DNA of 64,000 nt from Micromonospora lutea (GTDB lineage Bacteria; Actinomycetota; Actinomycetes; Mycobacteriales; Micromonosporaceae). A program made the translations under genes and the position numbers. The notes beneath the pieces were generated by a model, which was given only the letters and a program-made list of their open reading frames with translations, was not told the origin of the DNA and did no database searches. Position 1 is the first letter of the stretch; every line of letters starts with the position of its first letter. This document shows, in pieces, positions 56,060-64,000 of the stretch. The DNA lies in assembly GCF_016863535.1 (NCBI RefSeq), contig NZ_BOPB01000009.1, positions 1 to 64,000 on the forward strand, read 5' to 3'.

Positions 56060-56909
56060 CGCTGATGTCGCCGCTGCCGGTGCGCAGGTCGAGCACGGAC
56101 GTGGCGGACGGGTCGTGGGTCACGCCCAGGTCGAGCCGGCCGGAGCCGGCCTTCGATCGGACCTGGTACGGGCCCTGCGGCACGGTCACGTTGACGTCGC
56201 CGCTCGACGCGTGCGCCCGCGCCGAGGTGGGCTTGTCCAGTTCGAGGGAGATGCTGCCGGACTTCGTCTCCGCGTCCACCTCGCCGCCGAGGCGGCTGCC
56301 GGTCACGTCTCCGGAGGAGGCCCGTACCACGACGGGGCCGGTCACGTCGTACACCCTGATGTCGCCCGAGCCGGTCTCCACCCGCACCGTGTCGGTCGCC
56401 GCGGCGATCCGCACGTCGCCGGAACCCACCTTGAGATCCACCTGGCCGACGCGACTGAGGTCGACGTCCCCGGAGCCGGTCTCGCCCCGTACGCTCACTC
56501 CCTCACTGACCGTCACCTCGTAGGAGAGGCTGCACCGGGCGCCGCAGGAGGTGTCGAGCACCAGTTCCGTGCCCTTGATCTCGTAGGTGACGTCTGGCTG
56601 ATTGTTCTGGTAGCGGAGCACGCGCTTGACGCGTACCCCGTCCACCCCGCCGTCGGCCCGGACCACCACGTCGCCGGAACCGGGCAGCACCTGGATCGCG
56701 GTGATCCGAGCGGACTCCGTGGTGTCGAAGTCCAGCTGTCGGTACGACAGGTTGTCACACCCGACCAGGACGATGAGGGCGGCGGTCGCGGCGATCGCCA
56801 TGCCGGTTCGGCGTGCGGTGCTCCCTCGCGGCGCGGCGTTGTGGCGCTTGGCGGTGGGCCGATCTGCGGCGGTCGGCCGGGGGACGGCGATGGTCCGGTG
56901 CGAAGCCAT
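56046..56909 (-). CDS. DUF4097-like lipoprotein with beta-repeats
   Basis: 287 residues from the ATG at 56909. TAGCGT (56917-56922) lies 7 nt upstream, a leaderless start. A basic N-terminal region leads to a lipoprotein signal (AIAATAALIVLVGC), with an alternative start at 56801 just before it. The body is about nine short repeats of the form GSGDVxVxxxxG, typical of the DUF4097 beta-helical fold. Two Cys (DTSCGARCS) may form a disulfide. Probably surface-exposed; function unknown. Confidence 0.88.
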   Translation of the reverse strand: MASHRTIAVPRPTAADRPTAKRHNAAPRGSTARRTGMAIAATAALIVLVGCDNLSYRQLDFDTTESARITAIQVLPGSGDVVVRADGGVDGVRVKRVLRYQNNQPDVTYEIKGTELVLDTSCGARCSLSYEVTVSEGVSVRGETGSGDVDLSRVGQVDLKVGSGDVRIAAATDTVRVETGSGDIRVYDVTGPVVVRASSGDVTGSRLGGEVDAETKSGSISLELDKPTSARAHASSGDVNVTVPQGPYQVRSKAGSGRLDLGVTHDPSATSVLDLRTGSGDISVIAR

Positions 56910-57035
56910 GCCGAGCACGCTACGGCCGGCGCCACCGGGTGCGCATCCGGGTTCGCCGGCACGGCGACCCCGAGCGGACCCTGAATTCCGACCCGGGGTC
57001 GGACCTGATTTCCGGGCGGAGGGGAGAATGGCGCG

Positions 57036-57920
57036 ATGGCCGGGTACCGCCGACAGCTCTACCGCGATGACGCGGTGGTGCTGCGTGTGCAGAAACTCGG
57101 CGAGTCGGATCGCATCATCACCTTGCTCACCCGGCGGCACGGCCGGCTTCGCGCGGTCGCCCGGGGGATACGCCGGACCACGTCGAAGTTCGGCGCCCGT
57201 CTGGAGCCCTTCGGGCACGTCGACCTGCAACTGGCCGGCGACCCCAAGGGGGAGTTGGGCAGCTCGCTGCACACCGTGAGCCAGGTCGAGGGAATCGACC
57301 TCTACGGCAAGCGGTTTCTCGGTGACTATCCCCGGTACACCGCCGCCAGCGCGATCGCCGAGACCGCCGAGCGCCTCACCCCGGTCGAGCGGGAGCCGTC
57401 GCTGCGGTTGTTCCAGCTCACCCTGGGTGCGCTGCGCGCTCTCGCCGAGGGCGAGCACGCCACCACGCTGGTGCTCGACGCGTACCTGCTGCGCGGGATG
57501 GCGCTGGCGGGCTGGGCACCGGCGTTGACCGCCTGCGCGGTCTGCGGCACCCCCGGCCGACACCGAGCCTTCTCGGTGCCGGCCGGCGGCGCGGTCTGCC
57601 CGGACTGCCGGCCACCGGGGGCCGCGCACCCGGCCCCGGCCACCATCGATCTCATGTCGGCGCTGACCGTCGGTGACTGGCGGATCGCCGATGCCACCGA
57701 ACATGGGGTACGCCGGGAATGCAGCGGCCTGGTCGCGGCGCACCTGCAATGGCACCTGGAACGCGCGTTACGCTCGCTGCCGCTGGTCGACCGGGGTGGT
57801 GTGCCGTCGGCATCCGGCGCGGGGCGACCGGCGGGTGACGTCGGCCTGGTGGCCCCGGCTGGTGCAGCGCTGCCGCCCGACCGGGCGTCACAGGACGTGG
57901 ACAGGGAGAGTAACGAGTGA
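57036..57920 (+). CDS. recO: DNA repair protein RecO
   Basis: 294 residues. The N-terminal OB-fold has [29 protein letters not shown] (in parts), [22 protein letters not shown] and LQLAGDP. The C-terminal zinc site is CAVCG...CPDC. The last ~45 residues are not conserved. RecO loads RecA on SSB-coated DNA with RecR. GGGGAGA precedes the ATG. The stop overlaps uppS (GTGA 57917-57920), the conserved recO-uppS pair. Confidence 0.96.
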   Translation: MAGYRRQLYRDDAVVLRVQKLGESDRIITLLTRRHGRLRAVARGIRRTTSKFGARLEPFGHVDLQLAGDPKGELGSSLHTVSQVEGIDLYGKRFLGDYPRYTAASAIAETAERLTPVEREPSLRLFQLTLGALRALAEGEHATTLVLDAYLLRGMALAGWAPALTACAVCGTPGRHRAFSVPAGGAVCPDCRPPGAAHPAPATIDLMSALTVGDWRIADATEHGVRRECSGLVAAHLQWHLERALRSLPLVDRGGVPSASGAGRPAGDVGLVAPAGAALPPDRASQDVDRESNE

Positions 57921-58729
57921 TCCGATCGTCCAGGGCCGGCCGGCGTGAGCCGGTGCCGCCGACCCCACACCCGTCGGGAGCCCGACCGCCGGAGCTGCCG
58001 CCGGGGGCGGTACCCCGCCATGTCGCCGTGGTGATGGACGGCAACGGCCGATGGGCCAAGGAGCGCGGGCTGCCCCGCACCAAGGGCCACGAGGCGGGGG
58101 AGTTCTCGCTGTTCGACACCGTCGAGGGCGCCATCGAGCTGGGCATCCCCTACCTGTCGGCGTACGCCTTCTCGACGGAGAACTGGCGGCGTTCGCCGGA
58201 GGAGGTGCGGTTCCTGATGGGCTTCAACCGGGACGTCATCCGCCGCCGCCGGGACCAGCTGGTCGACCTCGGGGTGCGGGTGGTCTGGTCTGGTCGGGCC
58301 GGGCGGCTGTGGAAGAGCGTGATCAGCGAGTTGCAGACCGCCGAGGAGATGTCCCGCGGCAACTCGACGCTGACCCTGCAGTTCTGCGTCAACTACGGCG
58401 GGCAGGCGGAGATCGCCGACGCGGCCGCCGCGATCGCCCGGGACGTGGCTGCCGGTCGGCTCGACCCGGCCAAGGTCACCGAGAAGACGGTCGGGCGGTA
58501 CCTCTACCACCCCGAGGTGCCCGAGGTGGATCTGTTCCTGCGGCCCTCCGGCGAGCAGCGGACGTCGAACTTCCTGCTCTGGCAGAGCGCCTACGCTGAG
58601 CTGATCTTCCTGGACACGCTCTGGCCCGACTTCGACCGCCGCCACCTGTGGTACGCCTGCGAGTTGTACGCCCAGCGCGACCGCCGGTTCGGCGGCGCGT
58701 TACCCAATCCGGTGGCACCGACCACCTGA
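57917..58729 (+). CDS. uppS: Polyprenyl diphosphate synthase (UppS family)
   Basis: 270 residues. The catalytic Asp41 is in [51 protein letters not shown] and the C-terminal [20 protein letters not shown] are all conserved. It is a cis-prenyltransferase that makes the C50-C55 carrier for peptidoglycan and other wall polymers. It corresponds to the decaprenyl synthase Rv2361c next to recO. The product length cannot be read with certainty. It is coupled to recO by stop-start overlap. Confidence 0.96.
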   Translation: MIRSSRAGRREPVPPTPHPSGARPPELPPGAVPRHVAVVMDGNGRWAKERGLPRTKGHEAGEFSLFDTVEGAIELGIPYLSAYAFSTENWRRSPEEVRFLMGFNRDVIRRRRDQLVDLGVRVVWSGRAGRLWKSVISELQTAEEMSRGNSTLTLQFCVNYGGQAEIADAAAAIARDVAAGRLDPAKVTEKTVGRYLYHPEVPEVDLFLRPSGEQRTSNFLLWQSAYAELIFLDTLWPDFDRRHLWYACELYAQRDRRFGGALPNPVAPTT

Positions 58730-58731
58730 AC

Positions 58732-58757
58732 GCTTAGCGGACCGCAAGGGTGGGTAT
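58732..58757 (+). promoter_or_regulatory. Stress-sigma-type promoter GCTT-N16-GGGTAT
   Basis: GCTT (58732-58735), a 16-nt spacer and an exact GGGTAT (58752-58757) lie 37 nt before the small gene at 58795. The -10 matches the SigB/SigF consensus exactly, and the -35 has one change from GTTT. Spacer length equals that of both GlsB-like promoters. Confidence 0.55.
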
Positions 58758-58794
58758 CACCGCTGGCAGCAGCCACTGACGGAGGTGAACTCAT

Positions 58795-58980
58795 ATGCTT
58801 CGCAAGCGCATCGGGCAGTGGGCGGTGATGGCCATCGCGGTGCCGGTCGCCGCCGCCGGGGCCCGGAAACTGAGCCACACGTTGGAGTCTCGGCGCGGCT
58901 CCAACCGGGCCACTCGTCTGCTCAACAAGGGCGCCGATCTGCTCCGCCCACAGCACGCCAAGCGCCGCCGCTTCTTCTGA
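58795..58980 (+). CDS. Small basic membrane protein (61 residues)
   Basis: MLRKRIGQWAVMAIAVPVAA starts with a short positive N terminus and one hydrophobic helix (about 9-23). A strongly basic, Arg/Lys-rich tail follows, ending KRRRFF. GGAGGTG lies 7 nt before the ATG. The stress-type promoter upstream and the large palindrome downstream make it a self-contained unit. No family was recognised; small proteins of this build occur in Streptomyces and Micromonospora stress regulons (inference). Confidence 0.85.
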   Translation: MLRKRIGQWAVMAIAVPVAAAGARKLSHTLESRRGSNRATRLLNKGADLLRPQHAKRRRFF

Positions 58981-58996
58981 CGCGGCCGGTCGCCTG

Positions 58997-59050
58997 GGTC
59001 TACGGCATCTCGCGGTATCCGAGCTCGGATACCGCGAGATGCCGTAGACC
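58997..59050. terminator. 54-bp perfect palindrome between convergent genes
   Basis: Each 27-nt half is the exact reverse complement of the other, with the centre between 59023 and 59024 and no spacer. It starts GGTCTACGGCATCTCG and ends CGAGATGCCGTAGACC. It lies between the stop of the 58795 gene (58980) and the stop of gnd (59068), so it can terminate both. The length and perfection exceed what a terminator needs; it may also be a dispersed repeat. Confidence 0.9.
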
Positions 59051-59067
59051 ACGATCCTTCGGCTGAC

Positions 59068-60513
59068 TCAGGCCTCGACCTCGGCGCGGTCCGGCGTGGC
59101 CCACAGCGTGTGGAACGAGCCGTCCCGGTCGACCCGGCGGTAGGTGTGCGCGCCGAAGTTGTCGCGCAGTCCCTGGATCAGTGCGGCCGGTAGCCGCTCC
59201 GCACGCAGCGCGTCGAAGTACGCCAGTGACGAGGCGAACGCCGGGGCCGGCACACCCGCCCGGGCTGCCTCGGCCACCACCCGTCGCCAGCTCGGCACGC
59301 CGTCGCGCACGGTGTCGGCGAACCACGGTGCCACCAGCAGGGTGGGCAGCTCCGGCTGCTCGTCGTACGCCTGCTTGATGTGATCCAGGAACCGGGCCCG
59401 GATGATGCAGCCGCCACGCCAGATGGTCGCGGTGCCACCCAGGTCGATGTTCCAGTCGTACTCGGCGCTGCCGGCACGGATCTGGTCGAAGCCCTGCGCG
59501 TACGCGACGATCTTCGAGGCCAGCAGCGCCCGGCGGACATCCTCGATGAAGGCCTCGCGGTCACTGACCTGCCACTTCTCGCCGGCCTCGGGGAAGGCCC
59601 GCAGCGCGGCCTCGCGCTGACCGACGTGGCCCGACAGCGACCGGGCGAAGGTGGCCTCGGCGATGCCGGTGATCGGGATGCCCAGGTCGAGAGCGATCTG
59701 GACGGTCCACCGGCCGGTGCCCTTCTGCTCGGCCCGGTCCTGCACCACGTCCACGAACGCCCGCCCGGTGGCGGCGTCGGTGTGCGCCAGCACGTCGGCG
59801 GTGATCTCGATCAGGAAGGACTCCAGCTCGCCGGCGTTCCACTCCCGGAAGATCTGCGCGATCTCCGCCGGTTCCGCGCCGAGCCCCGCCCGCAGCAGGT
59901 CGTACGCCTCGGCGATGAGCTGCATGTCGGCGTACTCGATGCCATTGTGGACCATCTTCACGAAGTGCCCGGCGCCGTCCGGCCCGATGTGCCGGCAGCA
60001 CGGCTCACCCTCGACCTGCGCGGCGATCTTCTCGAAGATCGGGCCGAGCTTCTGGTACGACTCGACCGAGCCGCCCGGCATGATGCTCGGCCCGAGCAGC
60101 GCGCCTTCCTCGCCGCCGGAGACACCCGTGCCGACGAAGTGCAGCCCGTGGCCGCGCAGCGTCTCCTCCCGACGGCGGGTGTCGGCGAAGTGCGCGTTGC
60201 CGCAGTCGATGATGATGTCGCCCTCTTCCAGCAGCGGCACCAACTCGTCGATCACCGCGTCGGTGGGACCGCCCGCCTTGACCATGATGATCACTGCGCG
60301 GGGGCGCTCCAGCGCGGCGACGAAGTCCGCCAGGGACTCCGTCGGGACGAAGGTCCCCTCGTCGCCGTGCTCCGCCACCAGCGACCGGGTCCGCTCCGGC
60401 GAGCGGTTGTGCAACGCCACGGTGAACCCGTTGCGGGCCAGGTTCCGGGCCAGGTTGCGGCCCATCACCGCCAGTCCTGTCACACCGATCTGCGCCGTAG
60501 CCCGATCCGCCAT
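59068..60513 (-). CDS. gnd: 6-phosphogluconate dehydrogenase (decarboxylating)
   Basis: 481 residues from the ATG at 60513. The NADP-binding motif GVTGLAVMGRNLARN is at the start, with NRSPERT after the second strand. Substrate residues are in HFVGTGVSGGEEGAL and the catalytic Lys/His region is GHFVKMVHNGIEYADMQ. The C-terminal helical domain and IRGGCIIRA-type motif (here WRGGCIIRARFLDHI) are intact. Long form of the enzyme, as in E. coli. It makes ribulose-5-phosphate and NADPH. It is divergent from the 60897 gene. Confidence 0.97.
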   Translation of the reverse strand: MADRATAQIGVTGLAVMGRNLARNLARNGFTVALHNRSPERTRSLVAEHGDEGTFVPTESLADFVAALERPRAVIIMVKAGGPTDAVIDELVPLLEEGDIIIDCGNAHFADTRRREETLRGHGLHFVGTGVSGGEEGALLGPSIMPGGSVESYQKLGPIFEKIAAQVEGEPCCRHIGPDGAGHFVKMVHNGIEYADMQLIAEAYDLLRAGLGAEPAEIAQIFREWNAGELESFLIEITADVLAHTDAATGRAFVDVVQDRAEQKGTGRWTVQIALDLGIPITGIAEATFARSLSGHVGQREAALRAFPEAGEKWQVSDREAFIEDVRRALLASKIVAYAQGFDQIRAGSAEYDWNIDLGGTATIWRGGCIIRARFLDHIKQAYDEQPELPTLLVAPWFADTVRDGVPSWRRVVAEAARAGVPAPAFASSLAYFDALRAERLPAALIQGLRDNFGAHTYRRVDRDGSFHTLWATPDRAEVEA

Positions 60514-60896
60514 CCTCGTCGCCACCTTCCGCCGTCTACCTGTAGTGGTGCGACGGTATCGCGGCCCCGGGTCGTCGTGCGCCGTCCCCCCACCGCTGGT
60601 CATCAGGTGGTCGCGTAGCGCATGACGCGTAATTCGGATGCGTCCCCGTCTCCGGGCCGATAGCGTGCGGACATGCGCTACTGACGCCCCTTTTTCCGAG
60701 CCGGGTCCGCCGCCGTCGAGCCGCGACCCGTGTGCTTCCGGGCGTCCGCGTGTGTCCACCCGCCGTCGGCGGTGGTGTCTTCCGTGGTCGGTCCCGGGCA
60801 GCAGTCCCATCCGTTCCCGACCGCCCAGGTGGCGGTCCCCACGACCCGGTCGACCGTCCACCGTCTGCTGGTCGTCGGCCGAGCGAGGAGGCACAG
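60514..60896 (+). promoter_or_regulatory. 383-bp intergenic region with a minimal leaderless leader ORF
   Basis: No gene of normal size is present. On the + strand TAGCGT (60661-60666) is followed by 6 nt and ATG-CGC-TAC-TGA (60673-60684), a three-codon leaderless reading frame (Met-Arg-Tyr). A leader of about 210 nt then runs to GAGGAGG (60885-60891) and the ATG at 60897. It holds short hairpins such as GACCGCC/GGCGGTC. A structured leader is possible; no known riboswitch was recognised. Confidence 0.4.
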
Positions 60897-61124
60897 ATGC
60901 CCGCCAAGCGCAGTTCCCGAAAGTCCCGTCCCGACCGTCACTCCGCCGAACTCGCCGCCGTCACACCGGCGAACCTGGACGAGGTCGCGATCGCGCCGAT
61001 GTCCGTCCTGCCGGCCGTGCCGCCGACGGCACCGAAGGCGGGTCCGCCGGCCACCGGAGCCTCCGGCGTGGGACGCGGCCAGCGGACCGGCCAGGTCCGC
61101 CGCTACGCCTTCCGGCGTAGCTGA
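60897..61124 (+). CDS. Small basic protein (75 residues), unknown
   Basis: MPAKRSSRKSRPDRHSAELA starts the protein; the middle is Ala/Pro-rich with no membrane helix and the end is Arg-rich (RGQRTGQVRRYAFRRS). GAGGAGG lies 5 nt before the ATG. Codon bias fits a real gene (GC-rich third positions). Basic ends suggest nucleic-acid binding, but no family was recognised. The unusually long leader upstream is described separately. Confidence 0.65.
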   Translation: MPAKRSSRKSRPDRHSAELAAVTPANLDEVAIAPMSVLPAVPPTAPKAGPPATGASGVGRGQRTGQVRRYAFRRS

Positions 61125-61217
61125 CGGTCCGCGCGCAGGGCCGGATGCGGCGTGGGTACGCCCCACCCCGCCCGGCCCTGCGCCGTGCTGGAGCGGGTGG
61201 CCCCGGCCCGAGGGCCG

Positions 61218-62018
61218 TCAGCCGATCAGGGGACGGAAGGTGCCGAGGGCCACGCTGACGGCCAGCGCCGCACCGGCGGTCGCCGTCGCGCCGACGATCA
61301 GCAGCCAGTCGGCCACGCCGAACCGCTGCCGGCGGGCGAAGGTGCGTGGCACGTCGCTGTCGAAGCCCCGGGCGTCCATCGCCACGGCGAGCCGGGTGCC
61401 CCGCCGGATCGCACCGACCAGCAGCGTGAACGCTGTCGAGACGAACAATCGCAGTCGGGCCACCGGGCTGCGTCCCGCCTCGACCCCGCGGGCCCGCCGG
61501 GCCATCGTGATCATCTGCCACTCCTGGCCGAGCAGAGGCACCAACCGGAACGCGGCCAGCGCGCCGATGGCGAACCGGGCGGGTGCCTTCGCGTTCTGTA
61601 CCAGCGCGTCGGCCAGGTCGGTCGGGTCGGTGGTGGCGAAGACGATCACCCCGGGCAGGGCCACCGCGAACAACCGCAGCACCAGGCCGAGCGCGGTGAC
61701 CAGCACACCGGAGGTCACCACCACCGGCCCCGCGTCGAGCAGCACCCGTCCGGACCGGTCGGCGGCGAAGAGCACCAGGGTGACCAGGATGCCGCCGGCC
61801 GCGGCCAGCAGCGGCCAGGCCCGGCGGACCAGCAGGCCGGGGTGCACCCCGAACAGCGGCAGCACCGCCAGCTCCACGGCGATCGCGATGGCCGGCGCCA
61901 CCGGGTCCAACGTGGCCATCAGCGGGAACGCGAACAGCATCGCGGCGGCCAGTTTGGCTACCGGGTTGCGCCGGGCCAGCGGCGCGTCCGGCGCAGCGAT
62001 CGGCTCCAGAGTGATCAT
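61218..62018 (-). CDS. ECF transporter T component (YkoC-like)
   Basis: 266 residues with about five or six membrane helices. The EcfT coupling motif is in MARRARGV and the second in MDARGFDSD (A-R-G pairs contacting the ATPases). The start overlaps the ATPase stop (ATGA at 62015-62018), so the two are made together. It couples the ATPase to the substrate-binding S component. Fits YkoC of the YkoEDC system for the thiamine precursor hydroxymethylpyrimidine (inference). Confidence 0.9.
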   Translation of the reverse strand: MITLEPIAAPDAPLARRNPVAKLAAAMLFAFPLMATLDPVAPAIAIAVELAVLPLFGVHPGLLVRRAWPLLAAAGGILVTLVLFAADRSGRVLLDAGPVVVTSGVLVTALGLVLRLFAVALPGVIVFATTDPTDLADALVQNAKAPARFAIGALAAFRLVPLLGQEWQMITMARRARGVEAGRSPVARLRLFVSTAFTLLVGAIRRGTRLAVAMDARGFDSDVPRTFARRQRFGVADWLLIVGATATAGAALAVSVALGTFRPLIG

Positions 62019-63454
62019 CGCTGCTCCGGGCCGGCTTCGGGCGGGGCGAGGGTCAGCGTGCGGTCGGCCAGCGCGGCCACGAACTCGGCGTCGTGGGTGA
62101 CCGTGACCAGGCCGTGGCCGGCGTCGCGCAGGTCGCCGAGGAGGTCCACCAGTTCCCGCCAGGTGCGCCGGTCCTGGCCGAAGGTGGGTTCGTCGCAGAT
62201 CAGCAGGCGGGGCGCGGTGGCCAGGGCAGTCGCCACGCTCAGCCGCCGTGCCTCGCCGCCGGAGAGGGTGTACGGGTTGGCGGCGGCGAGCCGGTCCAGC
62301 CGCAATCGGCTCAACAGGTCCGTCACGCGGTCGTGGACCGCCGACTCGGACGCCCCGGTCCGCCTCGGGCCCAGGGCCAGTTCGTCGAAGACGGTGCCGG
62401 TGACGAACTGGTGCTCGGGATTCTGGAACACCGAGCCGATCCGGCGGGTCAACGCCGGTGCCCGCCACCGGTGCGGTGCGCTACGCGAGTCGGCCCCGGC
62501 CAGTTCCGCGCTCGCCGCCAGCCGCCCGGTGGCCGGCTTGAGCAGCCCACCGAGCAGCAGTGCCAGGGTGGACTTCCCGGCACCGTTCGGTCCGAGCACG
62601 GCGAGCGCCTCTCCGGCGCGTACGGTCAGGTCGGTGGGGGCCAGCCGGGGCGGCTGGCCGAGGCGTTCGGCGGTGAGCAGCACCTCGCCGGGCGGGCCGG
62701 CGGCGCGGCGTGACGGAATTTCCCGGCCGGGCACCCAGACCCCCTCGGCGGCGAGGGCGTCGCCGTGGGCGGCGAAGACCGCGTCCGGCGGGCCGTCGGC
62801 GCGGACGCCACCGCCGGGTTCGAGGACCACCACCCGGTCGACCAGGGGCAGCGCCTCGGCGACCCGGTGCTCGACCAGGATCAACGTGGTGTCGGCGTCG
62901 ACCGCTCGGGCCAGCGCCGCGCGGATCAGGGCGGCGCCCGCCGGATCGAGGTTGGCGGTGGGTTCGTCCAGCAGCAGCAGGTCGGGACGCAGCGCCAGCA
63001 CGCCGGCCAGGGCGAGGCGCTGCTGCTCGCCGCCGGAGAGTGCCGCCGTGGGCCGGTCCCGGTGGTACGGGAAGCCGACGCGGTGCAGCGCCTCGTCCAC
63101 CCGGTGCCAGATCTGTTCGGCCGGCACGCCCCGGTTCTCCAGGCCGAACGCCACGTCGTCGCCGCTGCGGGCCATGACGAGCTGGGACTGCGGATCCTGG
63201 AAGACGATGCCGACCCGGTCCCGCGCCTCGGCGGCCGGTCGGCCGTCGATCTCGATCGTGCCCTCGGGTTCCCCGGAGTCCTCGGGCAGCAGCCCGGCCA
63301 GCGCGGCCAGCAGCGTGCTCTTGCCGGCGCCGGAGGGCCCGAGCAGCAGCACCCGCTCGCCGTGGTCCACCCGCAGGTCGACCCCGCGTACCGCCCACGC
63401 CCGCCGTCCCGCGTGCCGCCAGCCGAATCCCCGCAGCCGCACCCCGCCGCCCAT
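62015..63454 (-). CDS. ECF transporter fused double ATPase (YkoD-like)
   Basis: 479 residues with two full ABC ATPase domains in one chain. Domain 1 has Walker A GPSGAGKST (39-47), signature LSGGEQQR and Walker B LLLLDEPTANLD. Domain 2 has GPNGAGKST near 295, LSGGEARR and LLICDEPTFGQD. Q-loops FQDPQ and FQNPEH are present. Fusion of EcfA1 and EcfA2 is the YkoD form. GGAGGG lies upstream of the ATG. A 13-bp hairpin separates it from the S-component gene. Confidence 0.94.
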   Translation of the reverse strand: MGGGVRLRGFGWRHAGRRAWAVRGVDLRVDHGERVLLLGPSGAGKSTLLAALAGLLPEDSGEPEGTIEIDGRPAAEARDRVGIVFQDPQSQLVMARSGDDVAFGLENRGVPAEQIWHRVDEALHRVGFPYHRDRPTAALSGGEQQRLALAGVLALRPDLLLLDEPTANLDPAGAALIRAALARAVDADTTLILVEHRVAEALPLVDRVVVLEPGGGVRADGPPDAVFAAHGDALAAEGVWVPGREIPSRRAAGPPGEVLLTAERLGQPPRLAPTDLTVRAGEALAVLGPNGAGKSTLALLLGGLLKPATGRLAASAELAGADSRSAPHRWRAPALTRRIGSVFQNPEHQFVTGTVFDELALGPRRTGASESAVHDRVTDLLSRLRLDRLAAANPYTLSGGEARRLSVATALATAPRLLICDEPTFGQDRRTWRELVDLLGDLRDAGHGLVTVTHDAEFVAALADRTLTLAPPEAGPEQR

Positions 63455-63486
63455 CCCACCCTCCTCTCCGCGCTCACTGGCCCGTG

Positions 63487-63525
63487 ACCCGCAGGTCGGC
63501 GGTCGGTGACCACCGACCTGCGGGT
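63487..63525 (-). terminator. Intercistronic hairpin between S component and ATPase genes
   Basis: ACCCGCAGGTCGG (63487-63499) pairs perfectly with CCGACCTGCGGGT (63513-63525), 13-nt loop. It lies 5 nt after the S-component stop and 33 nt before the ATPase start on the minus strand. It may attenuate, or process the mRNA to favour the S component. Confidence 0.65.
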
Positions 63526-63529
63526 GGGG

Positions 63530-64000
63530 TCAGACGAGCGTGCGTTCGCGACCGGCGGGGAAGCGGTCGAGGACGCCGGTGCGGGCCAGGGCGCGGGTCA
63601 GGGCATACGCGCCGGCACCGGCGACCACCGTGGCGCTGACGATGGTGAGCAGGGCGTAGGGGAGCCGGTAGGTGGCGATGTCGCGTCCGGCGTTCCAGTA
63701 GACGAAGTCGAAGACGGCTGCGCTCAGACCGGTCAGCGCACCGGCCAGCAGGGCGGCCGGCAGCCGGTACGAGCGGTACCGGAGGGCGGCGAAGGCCAGT
63801 TCGGCGCCGACGCCCTGCATCAGACCCTGAAGCAGGACGATGCCGCCCCACTGGCTGCCGAGCAGGGCCGAGATGATCGCCGCCAGCAGTTCGCAGTACA
63901 GCGAGGCACCGGGCTTACGGATGACCAGGCCGCCGAGGACGGCCGGCACCAGCCAGACGCCGTAGATCAGGGTCTGTGCCGGCGGGAAGAAGCTGAAGGC
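63530..64000 (-). CDS. ECF transporter S component (YkoE-like), partial at window end
   Basis: The frame is open to the edge of the window, so the N terminus is missing; 156 residues are visible. Membrane helices and the blocks QTLIYGVWLVPAVLGGLVIR, LGSQWGGIVLLQGLMQGVGA and YRLPYALLTIVSATVVAG are typical of YkoE, the membrane S component that binds the thiamine-pathway substrate. An in-frame internal Met at 63949 is not the real start. The gene order S, fused ATPase, T equals YkoE-YkoD-YkoC. A TPP riboswitch would lie beyond the window. Confidence 0.88.
   Translation of the reverse strand, partial: AFSFFPPAQTLIYGVWLVPAVLGGLVIRKPGASLYCELLAAIISALLGSQWGGIVLLQGLMQGVGAELAFAALRYRSYRLPAALLAGALTGLSAAVFDFVYWNAGRDIATYRLPYALLTIVSATVVAGAGAYALTRALARTGVLDRFPAGRERTLV

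Overview
The window is about 64 kb of very GC-rich DNA with dense genes, GTG and occasional TTG starts, ATGA/GTGA stop-start overlaps and many probable leaderless starts. It carries actinobacterial markers: RsfS and a GpgP-like phosphatase, DUF397, DUF3618, an ileS T-box and long basic/acidic extensions on RNase E. Gene order and protein style point to the Micromonosporaceae (Micromonospora or Salinispora-like). This assignment is inference from style and synteny, not a database match. No rRNA, tRNA, CRISPR array, insertion sequence or prophage was seen. The one clear mobile element is an intein inside phoH.

Layout. 1-3.6 kb: a 17-bp inverted repeat, a G-run tract and an isoleucine T-box leader precede ileS. 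3.7-9 kb: a PlsC-type acyltransferase, a Pro-rich membrane protein and a B12-binding radical SAM protein with its DUF2344 partner. The DUF2344 gene has no ATG, GTG or TTG start and probably begins at AUC. 9-15 kb: rne, rplU, rpmA and obg. 15-24.6 kb: an accessory stretch between obg and nadD with DUF4383, a holin-like/DUF3618 envelope operon, an SRPBCC protein plus zinc alcohol dehydrogenase, a CYP152-type fatty-acid peroxygenase, DUF397 and aminopeptidase N. 24.7-33.5 kb: nadD-rsfS-gpgP, degV, an SDR, comEA-comEC and holA. 33.6-43.6 kb: rpsT, an APH-fold kinase, DUF4240, lepA, two tandem GlsB-like stress membrane proteins, MOSC, a PhyH dioxygenase, a secreted lysozyme-fold-like protein, enoyl-CoA hydratase and hemW. 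44-58.7 kb: the conserved series CIRCE-hrcA-dnaJ-rsmE-HIT-phoH(intein)-ybeY-CorC-era-recO-uppS with a few insertions. 58.8-64 kb: a small stress-type membrane protein, a 54-bp perfect palindrome, gnd, a small basic protein and a YkoC/YkoD/YkoE-like ECF transporter cut by the window edge.

How the genes work together. Most of the window is housekeeping: translation and ribosome maturation (ileS, rplU, rpmA, obg, rsfS, rpsT, lepA, rsmE, ybeY, era), RNA decay (rne, ybeY, phoH), NAD synthesis, heat-shock control (HrcA acting at its own CIRCE), DNA uptake and repair (comEA, comEC, holA, recO) and cell-wall lipid carrier synthesis (uppS). The accessory blocks lean towards envelope and stress functions. 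Three small membrane-protein genes share GGTTT-like/GGGNAT promoter pairs with identical 16-nt spacers, suggesting an alternative stress sigma factor.

Most notable items: (1) a 357-residue class 3 (WCT) intein with a LAGLIDADG endonuclease in PhoH; (2) the AUC-start or TGA-readthrough arrangement of the radical SAM pair; (3) the short-stem ileS T-box next to a quadruplex-prone G tract; (4) a 54-bp perfect palindrome; (5) ten TANNNT-N6-8-start leaderless promoters; (6) a CYP152 enzyme predicted from one residue to hydroxylate rather than decarboxylate.
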